A stretch of 64,000 bases of DNA from Bradyrhizobium symbiodeficiens (GTDB taxonomy: Bacteria; Pseudomonadota; Alphaproteobacteria; Rhizobiales; Xanthobacteraceae): positions 1,676,501 to 1,740,500 of the forward strand of contig NZ_CP029427.2 of assembly GCF_002266465.3 (NCBI RefSeq). The letters run 5' to 3'. A model generated the notes under the pieces. The model had not been told where the DNA came from. It was given only the letters and a program-made list of their open reading frames with translations, and did no database searches. This document shows, one piece after another, positions 43,070-53,100 of this stretch. A program made the translations under genes and the position numbers. Every line of letters starts with the position of its first letter. Position 1 is the stretch's first letter.

Positions 43070-43341
43070 GAGCGCCACTCCGCGTCTTTTGCGCATTCAA
43101 AAAAATATGGCAGTCTAAATACGTCAAATAATATCCCCAGGATATCAGGGATTGAAGCATTTTCCTATTGAGCTTAACGTTCTTGTTTAAGACCCGGGGC
43201 GAAATATATAGCCAGTTTGCGGGCGGCGGGCCCGGTTAACCGTCCCCCCCAAAGTTATTTGTTTTCTCCATTGCCGGATTTATACGGTGTCATTTCAGGG
43301 CTAATGGTCCCAAGTCTATTCAGCGTAACGAGGTATTTTAA
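43070..43341. promoter_or_regulatory. AT-rich divergent promoter region
   Basis: Divergent genes flank this stretch. It is AT-rich on its left half and contains the inverted repeat ATATCC-CCA-GGATAT at 43131-43145. No gene was found. Confidence 0.45.
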
Positions 43342-44442
43342 ATGTCGTCGGCTCGGCCACTCAAGGTGCTGATGGCAACTCCTTTCGGGGAGCGTCAAAG
43401 AGGGGGCATGGATCGACTGACCGATTTGATTGTCGCGAAGGTCGACGACGGGTATTCCGGGCGCATTGAGATATCCAGGTTGGTTACACGGGGCCCAGGT
43501 CGCCCGGTTGTCGCGCCGTTCGTTTTCGCCCGGGCCCTGGCTCAGCTCTGGATCGCGAGACGGCGAGGTGAGGTCGACCTCCTGCATATCAACGTCGCCG
43601 CGGACAAGAGCGCCATCCGAAAGGCGATTTTGGCGCGGTTTGCGCGGAGCCTTGGCGTTCCATACGTTGTCCACCTCCACGGATCGCGCTTTCAGGAATT
43701 TTGGCCGGCGGCTGGGCCCCGCGTTCGGAAATTTGTTGACCGTCTTTTCCTGGAGAGTTCGGCTGTGATCGTTCTCGGGACGGTCTGGTCGGAGCTGGTC
43801 CGCGCCCATGTGCCGCAAGTCGCGAACCGGATCGTCATTCTTCCAAATGCCACGGCGCCAGCTGCGTTCATGAACGAGCCGGCCCCTCACCAAGGCGACG
43901 TTAGGATCTCGTTCCTTGGCGAGCTCGGAAAGCGCAAGGGCACTCCTCAACTTATCGAGGCGCTGGGGCGTCTGGATGAGGGGCTGGATTGGACAGCCAC
44001 GATCGCCGGGAACGGCGATGTCGAGGAGACCAAGTTGCGCGCGGAACAGCTTGGCATAGCAGGTCGCGTGAACGTTCCTGGCTGGCTGGATGCCGAGGAG
44101 ACCTGCGACGTGTTGCGAAGTTCCGACATTTTCGTTCTGCCGTCGTTTGCGGAGAATCTGCCGATGTCGATTCTCGAGGCCTTTGCCTACGGTCTCGCTG
44201 TCGTCGCCACGCCGGTCGGGGCGGTCGCCGATGTCATTCGCGATAGCTCGAACGGACTGCTTGTTCCCGTGGGAAATGTAGATGCTCTGACATCTGCGCT
44301 TCGCAGGCTGATTGTCGACAGACAGTTCCGCAATTCACTGGGAGCTGCGGCGAAAATCGACCACGCTGCAAAATATGAAATCGGGGCGTATGTCTCCAGA
44401 TTGTCCGATATTTGGCAGAGCGCATCGAACCGATCCGGATAG
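43342..44442 (+). CDS. Glycosyltransferase family 4
   Basis: This 366-residue GT-B protein has VLMATPFGERQRGGMDRLTD at the N terminus, VHLHGSRFQEFWPAAGP, and a C-terminal donor domain with ISFLGELGKRKGTPQLIEAL and the E-x7-E motif in FAENLPMSILEAFAYGLAVV. There is no membrane segment. CGAGGT precedes the start. It probably adds a sugar during EPS unit assembly. Confidence 0.92.
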   Translation: MSSARPLKVLMATPFGERQRGGMDRLTDLIVAKVDDGYSGRIEISRLVTRGPGRPVVAPFVFARALAQLWIARRRGEVDLLHINVAADKSAIRKAILARFARSLGVPYVVHLHGSRFQEFWPAAGPRVRKFVDRLFLESSAVIVLGTVWSELVRAHVPQVANRIVILPNATAPAAFMNEPAPHQGDVRISFLGELGKRKGTPQLIEALGRLDEGLDWTATIAGNGDVEETKLRAEQLGIAGRVNVPGWLDAEETCDVLRSSDIFVLPSFAENLPMSILEAFAYGLAVVATPVGAVADVIRDSSNGLLVPVGNVDALTSALRRLIVDRQFRNSLGAAAKIDHAAKYEIGAYVSRLSDIWQSASNRSG

Positions 44443-44461
44443 GTCAGGTTCCCTTCTCTTT

Positions 44462-44495
44462 GCTTTTTAAAGCCCCCGCCGGGCCCCTAAAAAGC
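44462..44495. terminator. Hairpin after the GT4 gene
   Basis: GCTTTTTA at 44462-44469 is the exact inverse of TAAAAAGC at 44488-44495, enclosing a GC-rich core. It starts 20 bases after the GT4 stop codon. The AT-rich outer stem fits a weak terminator. Confidence 0.45.
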
Positions 44496-44638
44496 ACTGC
44501 GCCAGTCGGCGATTATGTCACTGCATTATTTAAAAAGGTTCATGAATTAAACATGTTGCATTAATTTGGTGGTCTGTCGTACTTTGGATGAGATAATTGC
44601 TTGGTCGGCGTCATTATTTTCCAGTGATTTGAAAGAAC

Positions 44639-45952
44639 ATGCGAGTCAGCGTTTTCGGTTTAGGGTATGTCGGAGCTGTCACGTCCGGCTGTCTTACGTC
44701 ATTCGGCAATACCGTCGTCGGGGTAGATCCCGCAGAGGCGAAAATTGCCTTGATCAATGAGGGCAAGTCGCCCGTCATCGAGAAGGGCCTTGGCGATGCG
44801 ATTTCCAAGGCAGTTGCGAACGGTCAGCTTCGAGCGACACGCGACCCGCGGGATGCTGTTCTGGCGACCGATTTATCGTTGATCTGTGTCGGAACTCCGA
44901 GCAAGCGAAACGGTGATCTCGACACTTCGTCACTGAAGTTTGTTTGCGCCGAGATCGGTGCCGCCCTTGCCGAAAAGCAATCCCATCACTCGGTGATCAT
45001 CCGCTCTACTGTGCTGCCGGGTACGATACGAAGTGTCGTGATTCCGGAGCTCGAGAAAGCCAGCGGGAAAAAGGCGGGCGTCGATTTCGGCGTTGGTTCG
45101 AACCCCGAGTTTCTTCGGGAAGGAACTGCGCTTGAAGATTTCTTTGCTCCGCCCAAGACTGTCATCGGCGTCGAGGATGATCGAACTGCAAGCGAGCTTG
45201 AGGCATTGTATGCTGCGATCAACGCGCCTCTGATCCGAACATCGATCGAAGTTGCGGAGATGATCAAGTACTCCGACAACGTTTGGCACGCGGTGAAAGT
45301 TGCGTTCGCGAACGAGATCGGTGTCTTCTGCAAGAGCCTTTCCATCGATAGTCACGAAGTCATGGACGTGTTCTGCAGGGACACCAAGCTGAACTTGTCC
45401 AGCTATTACCTGAAGCCGGGCTTTTCGTTTGGAGGCTCGTGCCTGCCGAAGGACGTTCGAGCGCTAGTTCACAAGGCCCGATCGCTGGACCTGGATCTGC
45501 CGCTGCTGGGGTCCGTGCTTCCTTCCAATGAGAAGCAGACGACGCGAGGCTTTGAGTTGATCGCGCAGTTGGGGAAGCGGCCCGTAACTATTCTCGGTAT
45601 GAGCTTTAAGGCCGGCACGGATGACCTTCGTGAGAGCCCCATACTTGAAGTCGTCGAGCGCCTGATCGGAAAGGGATACGACGTACGCATTTTCGATCGC
45701 AACATCAGCCTTTCGAAGCTTGTGGGCGCGAACAAGGATTATCTGCTCCGCATGATACCGCACGTATCGTCATTACTCGTCGAATCCCTGGACGATGCGC
45801 TTTCACACGGCGAAATCATCGTCGTCGGCAACGCAGATCCGGAATTTCGGACAATAGGTGATCGCGTGCGACCCGATCAGTTTTTGGTCGATCTGGTCCG
45901 CATAAAGGATCACTCTCAATTGAAAGGGAATTACCATGGTATTAGCTGGTGA
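44639..45952 (+). CDS. algD: GDP-mannose 6-dehydrogenase (AlgD-like)
   Basis: This 437-residue protein has the N-terminal NAD fold (MRVSVFGLGYVGAVTSGCL), LICVGTPSKRNGDLD, RSTVLPGTI, FGVGSNPEFLREGTA, EMIKYSDNVWHAVKVAFANE, the catalytic Cys in FGGSCLPKDVRAL and SFKAGTDDLRESP. It matches AlgD more closely than UDP-glucose dehydrogenases, as judged from GKKAGVDFGVGSNPEFLRE and the VGANKDYLL/IPHVSSLL end. It would oxidise GDP-mannose to GDP-mannuronate, giving the EPS an acidic sugar. It overlaps the next gene by 17 bases. Confidence 0.9.
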   Translation: MRVSVFGLGYVGAVTSGCLTSFGNTVVGVDPAEAKIALINEGKSPVIEKGLGDAISKAVANGQLRATRDPRDAVLATDLSLICVGTPSKRNGDLDTSSLKFVCAEIGAALAEKQSHHSVIIRSTVLPGTIRSVVIPELEKASGKKAGVDFGVGSNPEFLREGTALEDFFAPPKTVIGVEDDRTASELEALYAAINAPLIRTSIEVAEMIKYSDNVWHAVKVAFANEIGVFCKSLSIDSHEVMDVFCRDTKLNLSSYYLKPGFSFGGSCLPKDVRALVHKARSLDLDLPLLGSVLPSNEKQTTRGFELIAQLGKRPVTILGMSFKAGTDDLRESPILEVVERLIGKGYDVRIFDRNISLSKLVGANKDYLLRMIPHVSSLLVESLDDALSHGEIIVVGNADPEFRTIGDRVRPDQFLVDLVRIKDHSQLKGNYHGISW

Positions 45953-47255
45953 TCCATTTAGGCCGAAACGAATCCTGATCATCGTCGAGAATCTTCCGGT
46001 GCCGTTCGACCGGCGCGTTTGGAACGAGGCTACGACCCTGGTCAAGGCAGGTTACGAAGTCAGTGTGATCTGCCCCGTGGGGCACGGTGCGTCTGCTCGT
46101 CGCGAAGTCATCGATGGCGTTCATATCTACCGGCATCCCATCGTAGAAGCGCGAAGCGTTGCATTTTACTTTGTGGAATATGCTGTTGCATTGTTTTGGG
46201 AATTCTTTCTGGCCTGGCGTGTCCTCTTTGAGCGAGGTTTTGACGCCATTCACGCCTGCAACCCGCCAGACCTGATCTTCCTGGTCGGTGGGTTTTTCAA
46301 ACTGTTTCTCGGAAAGAAATTCGTCTTCGACCATCATGACATCAATCCGGAGTTGTTCGAGGCGAAATTCGGCAAGCGCAATTTTCTTTACCGGATTGTG
46401 GTCGCACTCGAGCGCTGCACCTTCGCGGTCGCCGACATTTCGATAGCAACCAATCATTCTTACCGCACTATCGCCGTCGAGCGCGGCAAGATGGATCCCA
46501 ATAACGTCTTCATCGTGCGTTCCGGCCCCAATTTGGAGCGGCTGAAGATTGTTCCTCCGGATCCCTCCGTCAGGAAGGGGCGAGCCTATTGCGTCGGCTA
46601 CGTTGGAGTCCTTGGGGCCCAGGAGGGGATCAATTACCTTTTGGAGGCCGCCCGGCACATCGTTTACGATGTTGGTCGCCACGACATTCAATTCTGCATT
46701 GCAGGCGGTGGGCCGGAACTCGAACGGCTCAGGGCGCTCGCGGTCGAGCTTGGCGTCGCTGACTACGTTACGTTTGCCGGGAGAGTCTCGGACGACGAAT
46801 TGCTTAGGATACTCAATACGGCGGACGTATGCGTGAATTCGGATGAGTGGAATCCGATGAACGACAAGTCGACCATGAACAAGATCATGGAATACATGGC
46901 CCTTGCCAAACCGATCGTTCAGTTCGACCTGACTGAAGGGCGGTTTACGGCGCTCGATGCTTCGCTGTATGCGAAGCCAAACGACTCGGTCGATTTTGCT
47001 GCCAAGATCCTCGATTTGCTCGGCGATGAGTCCCGTCGGAAGCAACTCGGAGAGTTCGGCAGGAGGCGCGTCATCGATCAACTTGCCTGGCCGCACGAGG
47101 CACCGAAGCTTCTTGGCGCGTACAGAGCCCTGTTCGAGGGTAAGGTCGCCGTTCACGGGCAATCGAGAGGGCAGGTTACGAGAACCGATCGTGGGGATAT
47201 CCTGCCGGGAAGCTTGATGAGGCGGCTCTTGAGTCCGCTCGCTTCGAGGAAGTGA
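45936..47255 (+). CDS. Glycosyltransferase family 4 (439 aa)
   Basis: The protein is a GT-B enzyme with [78 protein letters not shown] and [20 protein letters not shown] (the E-x7-E type donor site). It resembles the glycosyltransferases often coupled to AlgD-like or WecB-like genes in alphaproteobacterial EPS loci. Its start lies within the end of algD, so the two are translationally coupled. It may be the transferase that uses the mannuronate. Confidence 0.92.
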   Translation: MVLAGDPFRPKRILIIVENLPVPFDRRVWNEATTLVKAGYEVSVICPVGHGASARREVIDGVHIYRHPIVEARSVAFYFVEYAVALFWEFFLAWRVLFERGFDAIHACNPPDLIFLVGGFFKLFLGKKFVFDHHDINPELFEAKFGKRNFLYRIVVALERCTFAVADISIATNHSYRTIAVERGKMDPNNVFIVRSGPNLERLKIVPPDPSVRKGRAYCVGYVGVLGAQEGINYLLEAARHIVYDVGRHDIQFCIAGGGPELERLRALAVELGVADYVTFAGRVSDDELLRILNTADVCVNSDEWNPMNDKSTMNKIMEYMALAKPIVQFDLTEGRFTALDASLYAKPNDSVDFAAKILDLLGDESRRKQLGEFGRRRVIDQLAWPHEAPKLLGAYRALFEGKVAVHGQSRGQVTRTDRGDILPGSLMRRLLSPLASRK

Positions 47256-47262
47256 GCCAGCA

Positions 47263-47931
47263 ATGTCCTCGCTCTGGACCAACATCAAGGCTGATGCCTA
47301 TCGCGTGAAGGGGAAGACGCCCTCGCTCCGCTCGGTGTTGGTGCTTGGGTTGTTCAGCCGTACTTTTCGACCCGTCTTGACGCTAAGGCTTTGCCAATGG
47401 AGTGCAGAGCATTCCTCATCGTTGAGGCTCCTGGCGCGGGCGCTGCATCGTTACGCTACGGCCAAAGCGGGGATCGATATGCCTTCGGTCGTTCGCGCCG
47501 GGCCCGGTTTGGTGATTGTGCACGGTTGGGGAACGGTGGTGAACCGGGAGACGATCATCGGCTCGAACGTAACCCTGTTCAATGGCGTCGTTATTGGTCG
47601 CAAAGACAGGATTACACCGGCCGGTCGTCACACCGAATATCCAATTATTGGAGACGACGTGTGGATCGGGCCGCACGCCATCATTGTTGGCGGCGTCAAA
47701 ATTGGGAATGGCGCGATCGTCGGTGCCGGCAGTGTGGTCACCAAGGACGTCCCTGCGCGCAGTGTTGTCGCCGGTAATCCTGCGAAGATTCTGAAGTCCG
47801 ATGTACTTCCCGACGTCATGAACAGGGCTCCGACAAGCGCGCAGAGCTCGGAGGGGGTGATCGGGCGAGATACGAATGGCGGCGTAGCTTCGGATGGTCT
47901 TGTCTTGAATCAATCCGAGATAATCAAATGA
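47263..47931 (+). CDS. Hexapeptide-repeat acetyltransferase, serine O-acetyltransferase-like
   Basis: This 222-residue protein has a left-handed beta-helix: [54 protein letters not shown] and [20 protein letters not shown]. The CysE-like layout lacks the N-terminal helical domain, which is typical of sugar acetyltransferases in EPS loci. It starts 7 bases after the GT4 stop, so it is the last gene of the algD operon. It probably O-acetylates an EPS sugar. Confidence 0.88.
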   Translation: MSSLWTNIKADAYRVKGKTPSLRSVLVLGLFSRTFRPVLTLRLCQWSAEHSSSLRLLARALHRYATAKAGIDMPSVVRAGPGLVIVHGWGTVVNRETIIGSNVTLFNGVVIGRKDRITPAGRHTEYPIIGDDVWIGPHAIIVGGVKIGNGAIVGAGSVVTKDVPARSVVAGNPAKILKSDVLPDVMNRAPTSAQSSEGVIGRDTNGGVASDGLVLNQSEIIK

Positions 47932-48077
47932 GGTTGGGCTGAAGTGCCCCTCATCTCGACCAGGCGCCGTTCGGAAATCAAGGAGATGCCGGTTTATTTG
48001 ATTAACCAATGAAGCCGCAGGAATTAGCGTTATCGGCAAATAAGCTGCCGACCGAAGCACAAAGCGGCTATGCTGTA

Positions 48078-48093
48078 CTCAGTTTAAATTGAG
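48078..48093. promoter_or_regulatory. Near-perfect palindrome before the PKS/NRPS operon
   Basis: CTCAGTTTAAATTGAG is a 16-base palindrome with one mismatched pair, ending 63 bases before the operon start at 48157. It is a candidate operator for a dimeric regulator. The surrounding bases are AT-rich. Confidence 0.4.
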
Positions 48094-48156
48094 AGTTTAG
48101 CGCGCCAACATGCCCGATTTCTAATTGCAGGGGCGGTCGGCGGAGGCGATAGTAAA

Positions 48157-50100
48157 ATGGCGTGGACAGAGGCTAATTCGCTGGCCAGAGGAATGGATCC
48201 CCAGCTTTCGCTGCCATCCTCCTGTGAAACGTTGAGCCGCGCTTTTGAGCAGCAGTCTGCCCGCACGCCCGATGGCATCGCAGTCCAGCTCGGCGACGAC
48301 TGCTTGACCTACCGCGAGCTCAACCAGCGTTCCAACCAACTGGCCAGGACGCTACGCAAGCACGACCTGCCGTCTGATGGCCTGGTCGCAGTCTGCTTTG
48401 AGACGTCACTGGATCTCATCGTATCCATACTCGCTGTTCTCAAGGCGGGGGCCGCATATCTCCCTATCGATCCGTCTTACCCGGTTGAGCGGATTTCGAT
48501 GATCCTCGAGGATGCAGACCCAAGTGTGTTCCTCACGCAGGATGCGCTCGCCCAGAAAGTGGCGCGGCAAGACAGTGGATCCGTCGTATGCCTCGACAGG
48601 GACCGTCGGATCATTGCCGCGGAGGACTCCGGCCGTCTGGATGACGCCGCTTCGGCCGATAACCTTGCCTATGTGATCTATACATCAGGATCGACGGGCA
48701 GGCCGAAGGGCGTAATGGTGACCCATCGAAACGCGCTTCGCCTTTTTGGGTCGACAACGCACTGGTTTGATTTCGGTCCGAGTGATGTTTGGACATTGTT
48801 TCACTCCTCGGCCTTTGACTTTTCCGTCTGGGAGATCTGGGGATGTCTCCTGACTGGCGGCCGACTTGTGTGCGTACCGCACTTGGTGGTTCGTTCGCCG
48901 ATCGATTTCCACAAGCTGCTCGTCGACGAGCAGGTTACGGTGCTCAGTCAGACGCCGGCAGCATTTTATCAGCTGGTTCAAGTCGAAGAGGCCAGTGCCG
49001 CTGGAGCGCTGAAACTGCGCTACGTCATTTTCGGCGGGGAAGCACTCAATTTTGCGAATCTCCGCCCGTGGTTCGAACGGCATGGCGACCGGACGCCACA
49101 GTTGATCAACATGTACGGGATCACGGAAACGACGGTCCACGTGACCTATCGGCCGGTTACGTTGAATGATGCTCTCAACGAGACGAGAAGCCTGATCGGC
49201 GTTCCTATCCCCGACTTGCGCATTTATCTGCTCGACTCCGAATTGCGCGCCGTCCCTGTCGGCGAGGTCGGCGAAATATATGTCGGCGGAGCTGGAGTAG
49301 CGCGCGGTTATTTGAACCGGCCCGAACTGACCGCGGAACGTTTTGTTCGGGATCCCTTCGTCTTGGATTCGCCAGTCCTAATGTACAAGTCGGGGGACCT
49401 GGCGCGTGCTACTGAGACCGGCGATCTCGAATATCTTGGTCGCGGTGACCTGCAGGTAAAGATTCGCGGCTACCGCATCGAATTGGGAGAGATCGAAGCA
49501 ATTCTCGCGGACCACCGCTCTGTCGCGCAGGCTATCGTTATGGCGCGCAGAGATGGTCCCGGAGAGCCAAAGCTGGTTGCCTATTTCGTCCGGAAGAAGC
49601 CATCCGCATCCACGACGGCAGAGGACTTGCGCGAATTTCTCAAGACGCGGCTTCCCGCGCACATGGTACCGTATGCCTACGAGCAACTCGAAGCGTTTCC
49701 TCTGACAATCAACGGCAAGGTCGACCGGGCCGCACTGCCCGCTCCTCGGACGACCGACAATGTCGAGACCGATTCTACATTGATGCCTCTGGAGAGGCAG
49801 ATCAAGGACATCTGGTGCGAAGTTCTCGGTACACGGTCCGTTGGTGCAGACGAAAACTTCTTTGATGTCGGCGGGGACTCTCTCCTGCTCGCGAATGTTC
49901 ACGGTCGTATGCAGAGAGCATTGAGCCTTGAAATCCCTGTTACAGACTTGTTCGAGTTCACGACGATACGAACGCTCGCGCGCCGCCTGAAAGAGAGTTC
50001 ATCGCCGGAAAACCTGCTCGTAGAGGCACAACAGAGAGCGCAGAAGCAGCGTGCTGCGCTCGGCCGGAAACGTGAATTTGGCAGGAGTGATGCTTCGTGA
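48157..50100 (+). CDS. Stand-alone NRPS adenylation-carrier protein (A-PCP), Thr-like
   Basis: This 647-residue protein has one A domain (about 25-530) with YTSGSTGRPKGVMVTH, MYGITETTVHVTY, YKSGDLAR and NGKVDRAALP, then a PCP with FFDVGGDSLLLAN (Ser575). Pocket residues read DFWSIGMVHK, one change from the Thr code DFWNIGMVHK. No condensation domain is present. It can therefore start the chain or load other carriers in trans. Its stop overlaps the start of the next gene (GTGA), so they are translationally coupled. GGAGG lies about 11 bases upstream of the start. Confidence 0.95.
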   Translation: MAWTEANSLARGMDPQLSLPSSCETLSRAFEQQSARTPDGIAVQLGDDCLTYRELNQRSNQLARTLRKHDLPSDGLVAVCFETSLDLIVSILAVLKAGAAYLPIDPSYPVERISMILEDADPSVFLTQDALAQKVARQDSGSVVCLDRDRRIIAAEDSGRLDDAASADNLAYVIYTSGSTGRPKGVMVTHRNALRLFGSTTHWFDFGPSDVWTLFHSSAFDFSVWEIWGCLLTGGRLVCVPHLVVRSPIDFHKLLVDEQVTVLSQTPAAFYQLVQVEEASAAGALKLRYVIFGGEALNFANLRPWFERHGDRTPQLINMYGITETTVHVTYRPVTLNDALNETRSLIGVPIPDLRIYLLDSELRAVPVGEVGEIYVGGAGVARGYLNRPELTAERFVRDPFVLDSPVLMYKSGDLARATETGDLEYLGRGDLQVKIRGYRIELGEIEAILADHRSVAQAIVMARRDGPGEPKLVAYFVRKKPSASTTAEDLREFLKTRLPAHMVPYAYEQLEAFPLTINGKVDRAALPAPRTTDNVETDSTLMPLERQIKDIWCEVLGTRSVGADENFFDVGGDSLLLANVHGRMQRALSLEIPVTDLFEFTTIRTLARRLKESSSPENLLVEAQQRAQKQRAALGRKREFGRSDAS

Positions 50101-53100
50101 GCAATCTCGATCCGGAGGACACGGTCGGAGAAGGTGTAGCCATCATTGGCATGGCGGGACGATTCCCGGGCGCGCGCAGCGTTGCGGAGTTCTGGCGCAA
50201 TCAGCTCGAGGGAATCGAGTCGATCTCTCAGTTTCGCACGGATGATAAGGAAGCGGTGCCCGGTCACGCGAGCGATGCTCGACATGTAAACGCGCGGTCG
50301 ATCATCGACGATATCGAACTCTTCGATGCGGACTTCTTCGGCATCTATCCGCGCGAGGCGGAATTGATGGATCCGCAGCAGCGACTGTTTCTTGAATGCT
50401 GCTGGGAGGCGATCGAGAGTGCAGGTTATGTGCCTGATACGTATCCCGGTCTGATTGGCGTCTATGGAGGATCCTCCCTCTCGTCGTATTTTCTCTCGCG
50501 CCTCTGTGCGACCCCAGGGTTCATCGAAAAATTTACGTCCGGTTACCAGGTCTCGAACTATGTCGAGATGATGGGGAACAGCTTGGACTTCCTGTCCACG
50601 CGGGTTTCGTACAAGCTGAACTTGCGTGGGCCGAGCTTCACGATGCTGTCGGCCTGTTCGACGTCATTGCTGGCGGTCACTCAGGCGTGCCAATCGCTAT
50701 TGACTTACCAGAGCGATATGGTCCTGGCTGGCGGGGTATCGATTACGCTCCCCCAGCAGCGAGAGTACCCATACCAGGAAGGAGGCATGGTCTCGCCGGA
50801 TGGACACTGCCGGGCGTTCGATGCCGATGCGCAGGGCACGGTGTTTGGCAGCGGCGTCGGCGTCGTACTGCTGAAGAGGCTCGACGATGCAATTCGAGAT
50901 GGCGACCAAGTTCATTCCGTCATTCGCGGGTTTGCTGTCAACAATGACGGATCGGCTAAAGTTGGCTACACGGCCCCCGGCGTGGAGGGGCAGGCAAGCG
51001 TCGTGGCGATGGCGCACCAGGTTGCCGGGATCAATCCGGATACGATTGGCTACATCGAGGCTCATGGAACAGGGACGCCTCTAGGCGACCCGATCGAGCT
51101 CGCCGGATTGACTAAGGCATTTCGTGCTGCCACCGACCGTAAACAATTCTGCACGATAGGAACTGCCAAAACCAACGTGGGGCATCTGGATATCGCTGCC
51201 GGTGTTACCGGATTGATCAACGCATCGCATATCGTGAAACACGGCGTATTTCCTCCGACGTTGCACTTCAAGAACCCGAATTCCAAGTTTGACCTGCAGA
51301 ATAGCCCCTTCCGTGTCGCGGCCGTACGCTCGGAATGGAAGAACGACCAAGGGCTTCGTCGTGCTGGTGTAAGTGCATTTGGCGTCGGAGGAACTAACGC
51401 CCACGTCGTGCTTGAGGAAGCGCCGAAGCGTCCTGGAGCTTCTTCTTCCAGATCCAAGCATTTGCTCGTGCTGTCTGCACGTTCGCCGGCGGCTCTCGAG
51501 CGGGCCACTGATAATCTGGCGGAGCATCTACGTTCACATCCCGAATTGAACCCTTCGGATGTGGCCTGGACTTTGCAGGAGGGCAGGCGCGAGTTCGATT
51601 TCCGCCGGACGGTGGTCGCCGACAATCTCGCCGAGGCTGTTCGGTGCCTGTCCACGCGCGATAAATTGCAGACGCGCTCAAAGACGATAGATGCTCCCGA
51701 GGTCTGCTTTATGTTTCCGGGGCAGGGCTCGCAGCATGTCGGGATGGGGGCCGGAGTTTATGCTGACGAGCCAATATTTCGTGACGCGGTAGATCGGTGC
51801 GCGGAAGTCTTGCGTCCGTATCTTGGAGACGATCTTCGAACGTTGCTGTATCCCCCGGCAGGAGCAAACGAGAGCACGCGGCGAATAGTAACCGAGACGG
51901 TCGTTGCCCAGCCGGCCATATTTACAATTGAGTACGCTCTGGCTCAGCTCTGGATCAGTTGGGGTGTCCGGCCAAAGGCGATGGTCGGCCACAGTATCGG
52001 AGAATTTACCGCGGCCTGCCTCGCAGGCGTTCTGTCGCTCGAAGACGCGTTGAGACTCGTTGCTTTGCGCGGGCGGTTGATGCAGCAGTTGCCCGCTGGC
52101 GGCATGCTCTCGGTTCGGCTTCCGGAAGGCGATCTCCGCGAAGTCTTGCGAGAGCCGTTGTCACTAGCGGCAGTTAATTCTCCGTCTCTTTGTGTGGTGG
52201 CGGGACCGCTTGATGCTCTCGCCGAATTTGAGCGCGAGTTGGCAGATCGGAAGGTCCTCCGCCGACGATTGGTAACGTCGCACGCATTCCACTCGGCCAT
52301 GATGGATCCCCTCATCGCACCGTTGGCTGAGGCGTTCGCATGTACCAAGCTTAGCGCACCGAAGATTCCGTACGTCTCGGGGGTCTCTGGCGATTGGATC
52401 ACTGACGATCAAGCAACGGATCCACATTATTGGGCCCGTCATGCTCGCGAACCTGTTCGCTTTTCATCAGCCGTCCAGACCATACGAAACAGCCGCACGA
52501 TCTTGTTGGAGGTGGGGCCTGGCAATGTGACGACCACGCTAGCGAGGCAGCACGGCTTTCCCAGTGACCAGATCATTGTCCCTTCGCTGTCTGACGGCTT
52601 CTCCGGCCAGGGTGATATGGATGCGCTTATGGCCGCTCTGGGGGCCGTGTGGCTTGGCGGCGTCCGTCCGAATTGGACGAGCGTGCACAATGGCGAGCAC
52701 CGTCTACGCGTCCCGTTGCCGACTTACCCATTTGAACGCAAGCGATACTGGCTGGAAACACCGGCGGAGACGGGGGCGGTCACGACGCCCCCGCATGGCA
52801 ACATGCCCCATTCACTCACATTAAACTCAACGACTGAGCAACCGATGGAAGCGGCAAACATGGCGCCGATTACCAATTCCCAGCCGGCTTTGATCTCTTC
52901 AGCAACTCGGATCGACAAGATCCACGACGCGCTGGCCGAACTTCTGCATGACTTGTCCGGTGTGGAAGTTGCGGCGACGGAGAGTTCCGCGACGTTCCTC
53001 GAAATGGGGTTCGATTCGCTGTTTCTGACGCAGGTCGCGCAGGCCCTTCAGGAGAAGTTCGGGATCAAGATCACTTTCCGGCAATTGCTCAATGAAGTTT

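Noticed and set aside
45942..47288. Long (448-codon) minus-strand frame opposite the GT4 gene
   Set aside because: It is a shadow of the GC-rich plus-strand gene, which has clear GT-B motifs; the minus-strand product resembles nothing.
48078..48093. NodD-type or lux-type operator at the palindrome
   Set aside because: The sequence is a near-palindrome, but it fits neither consensus well enough to name a regulator.
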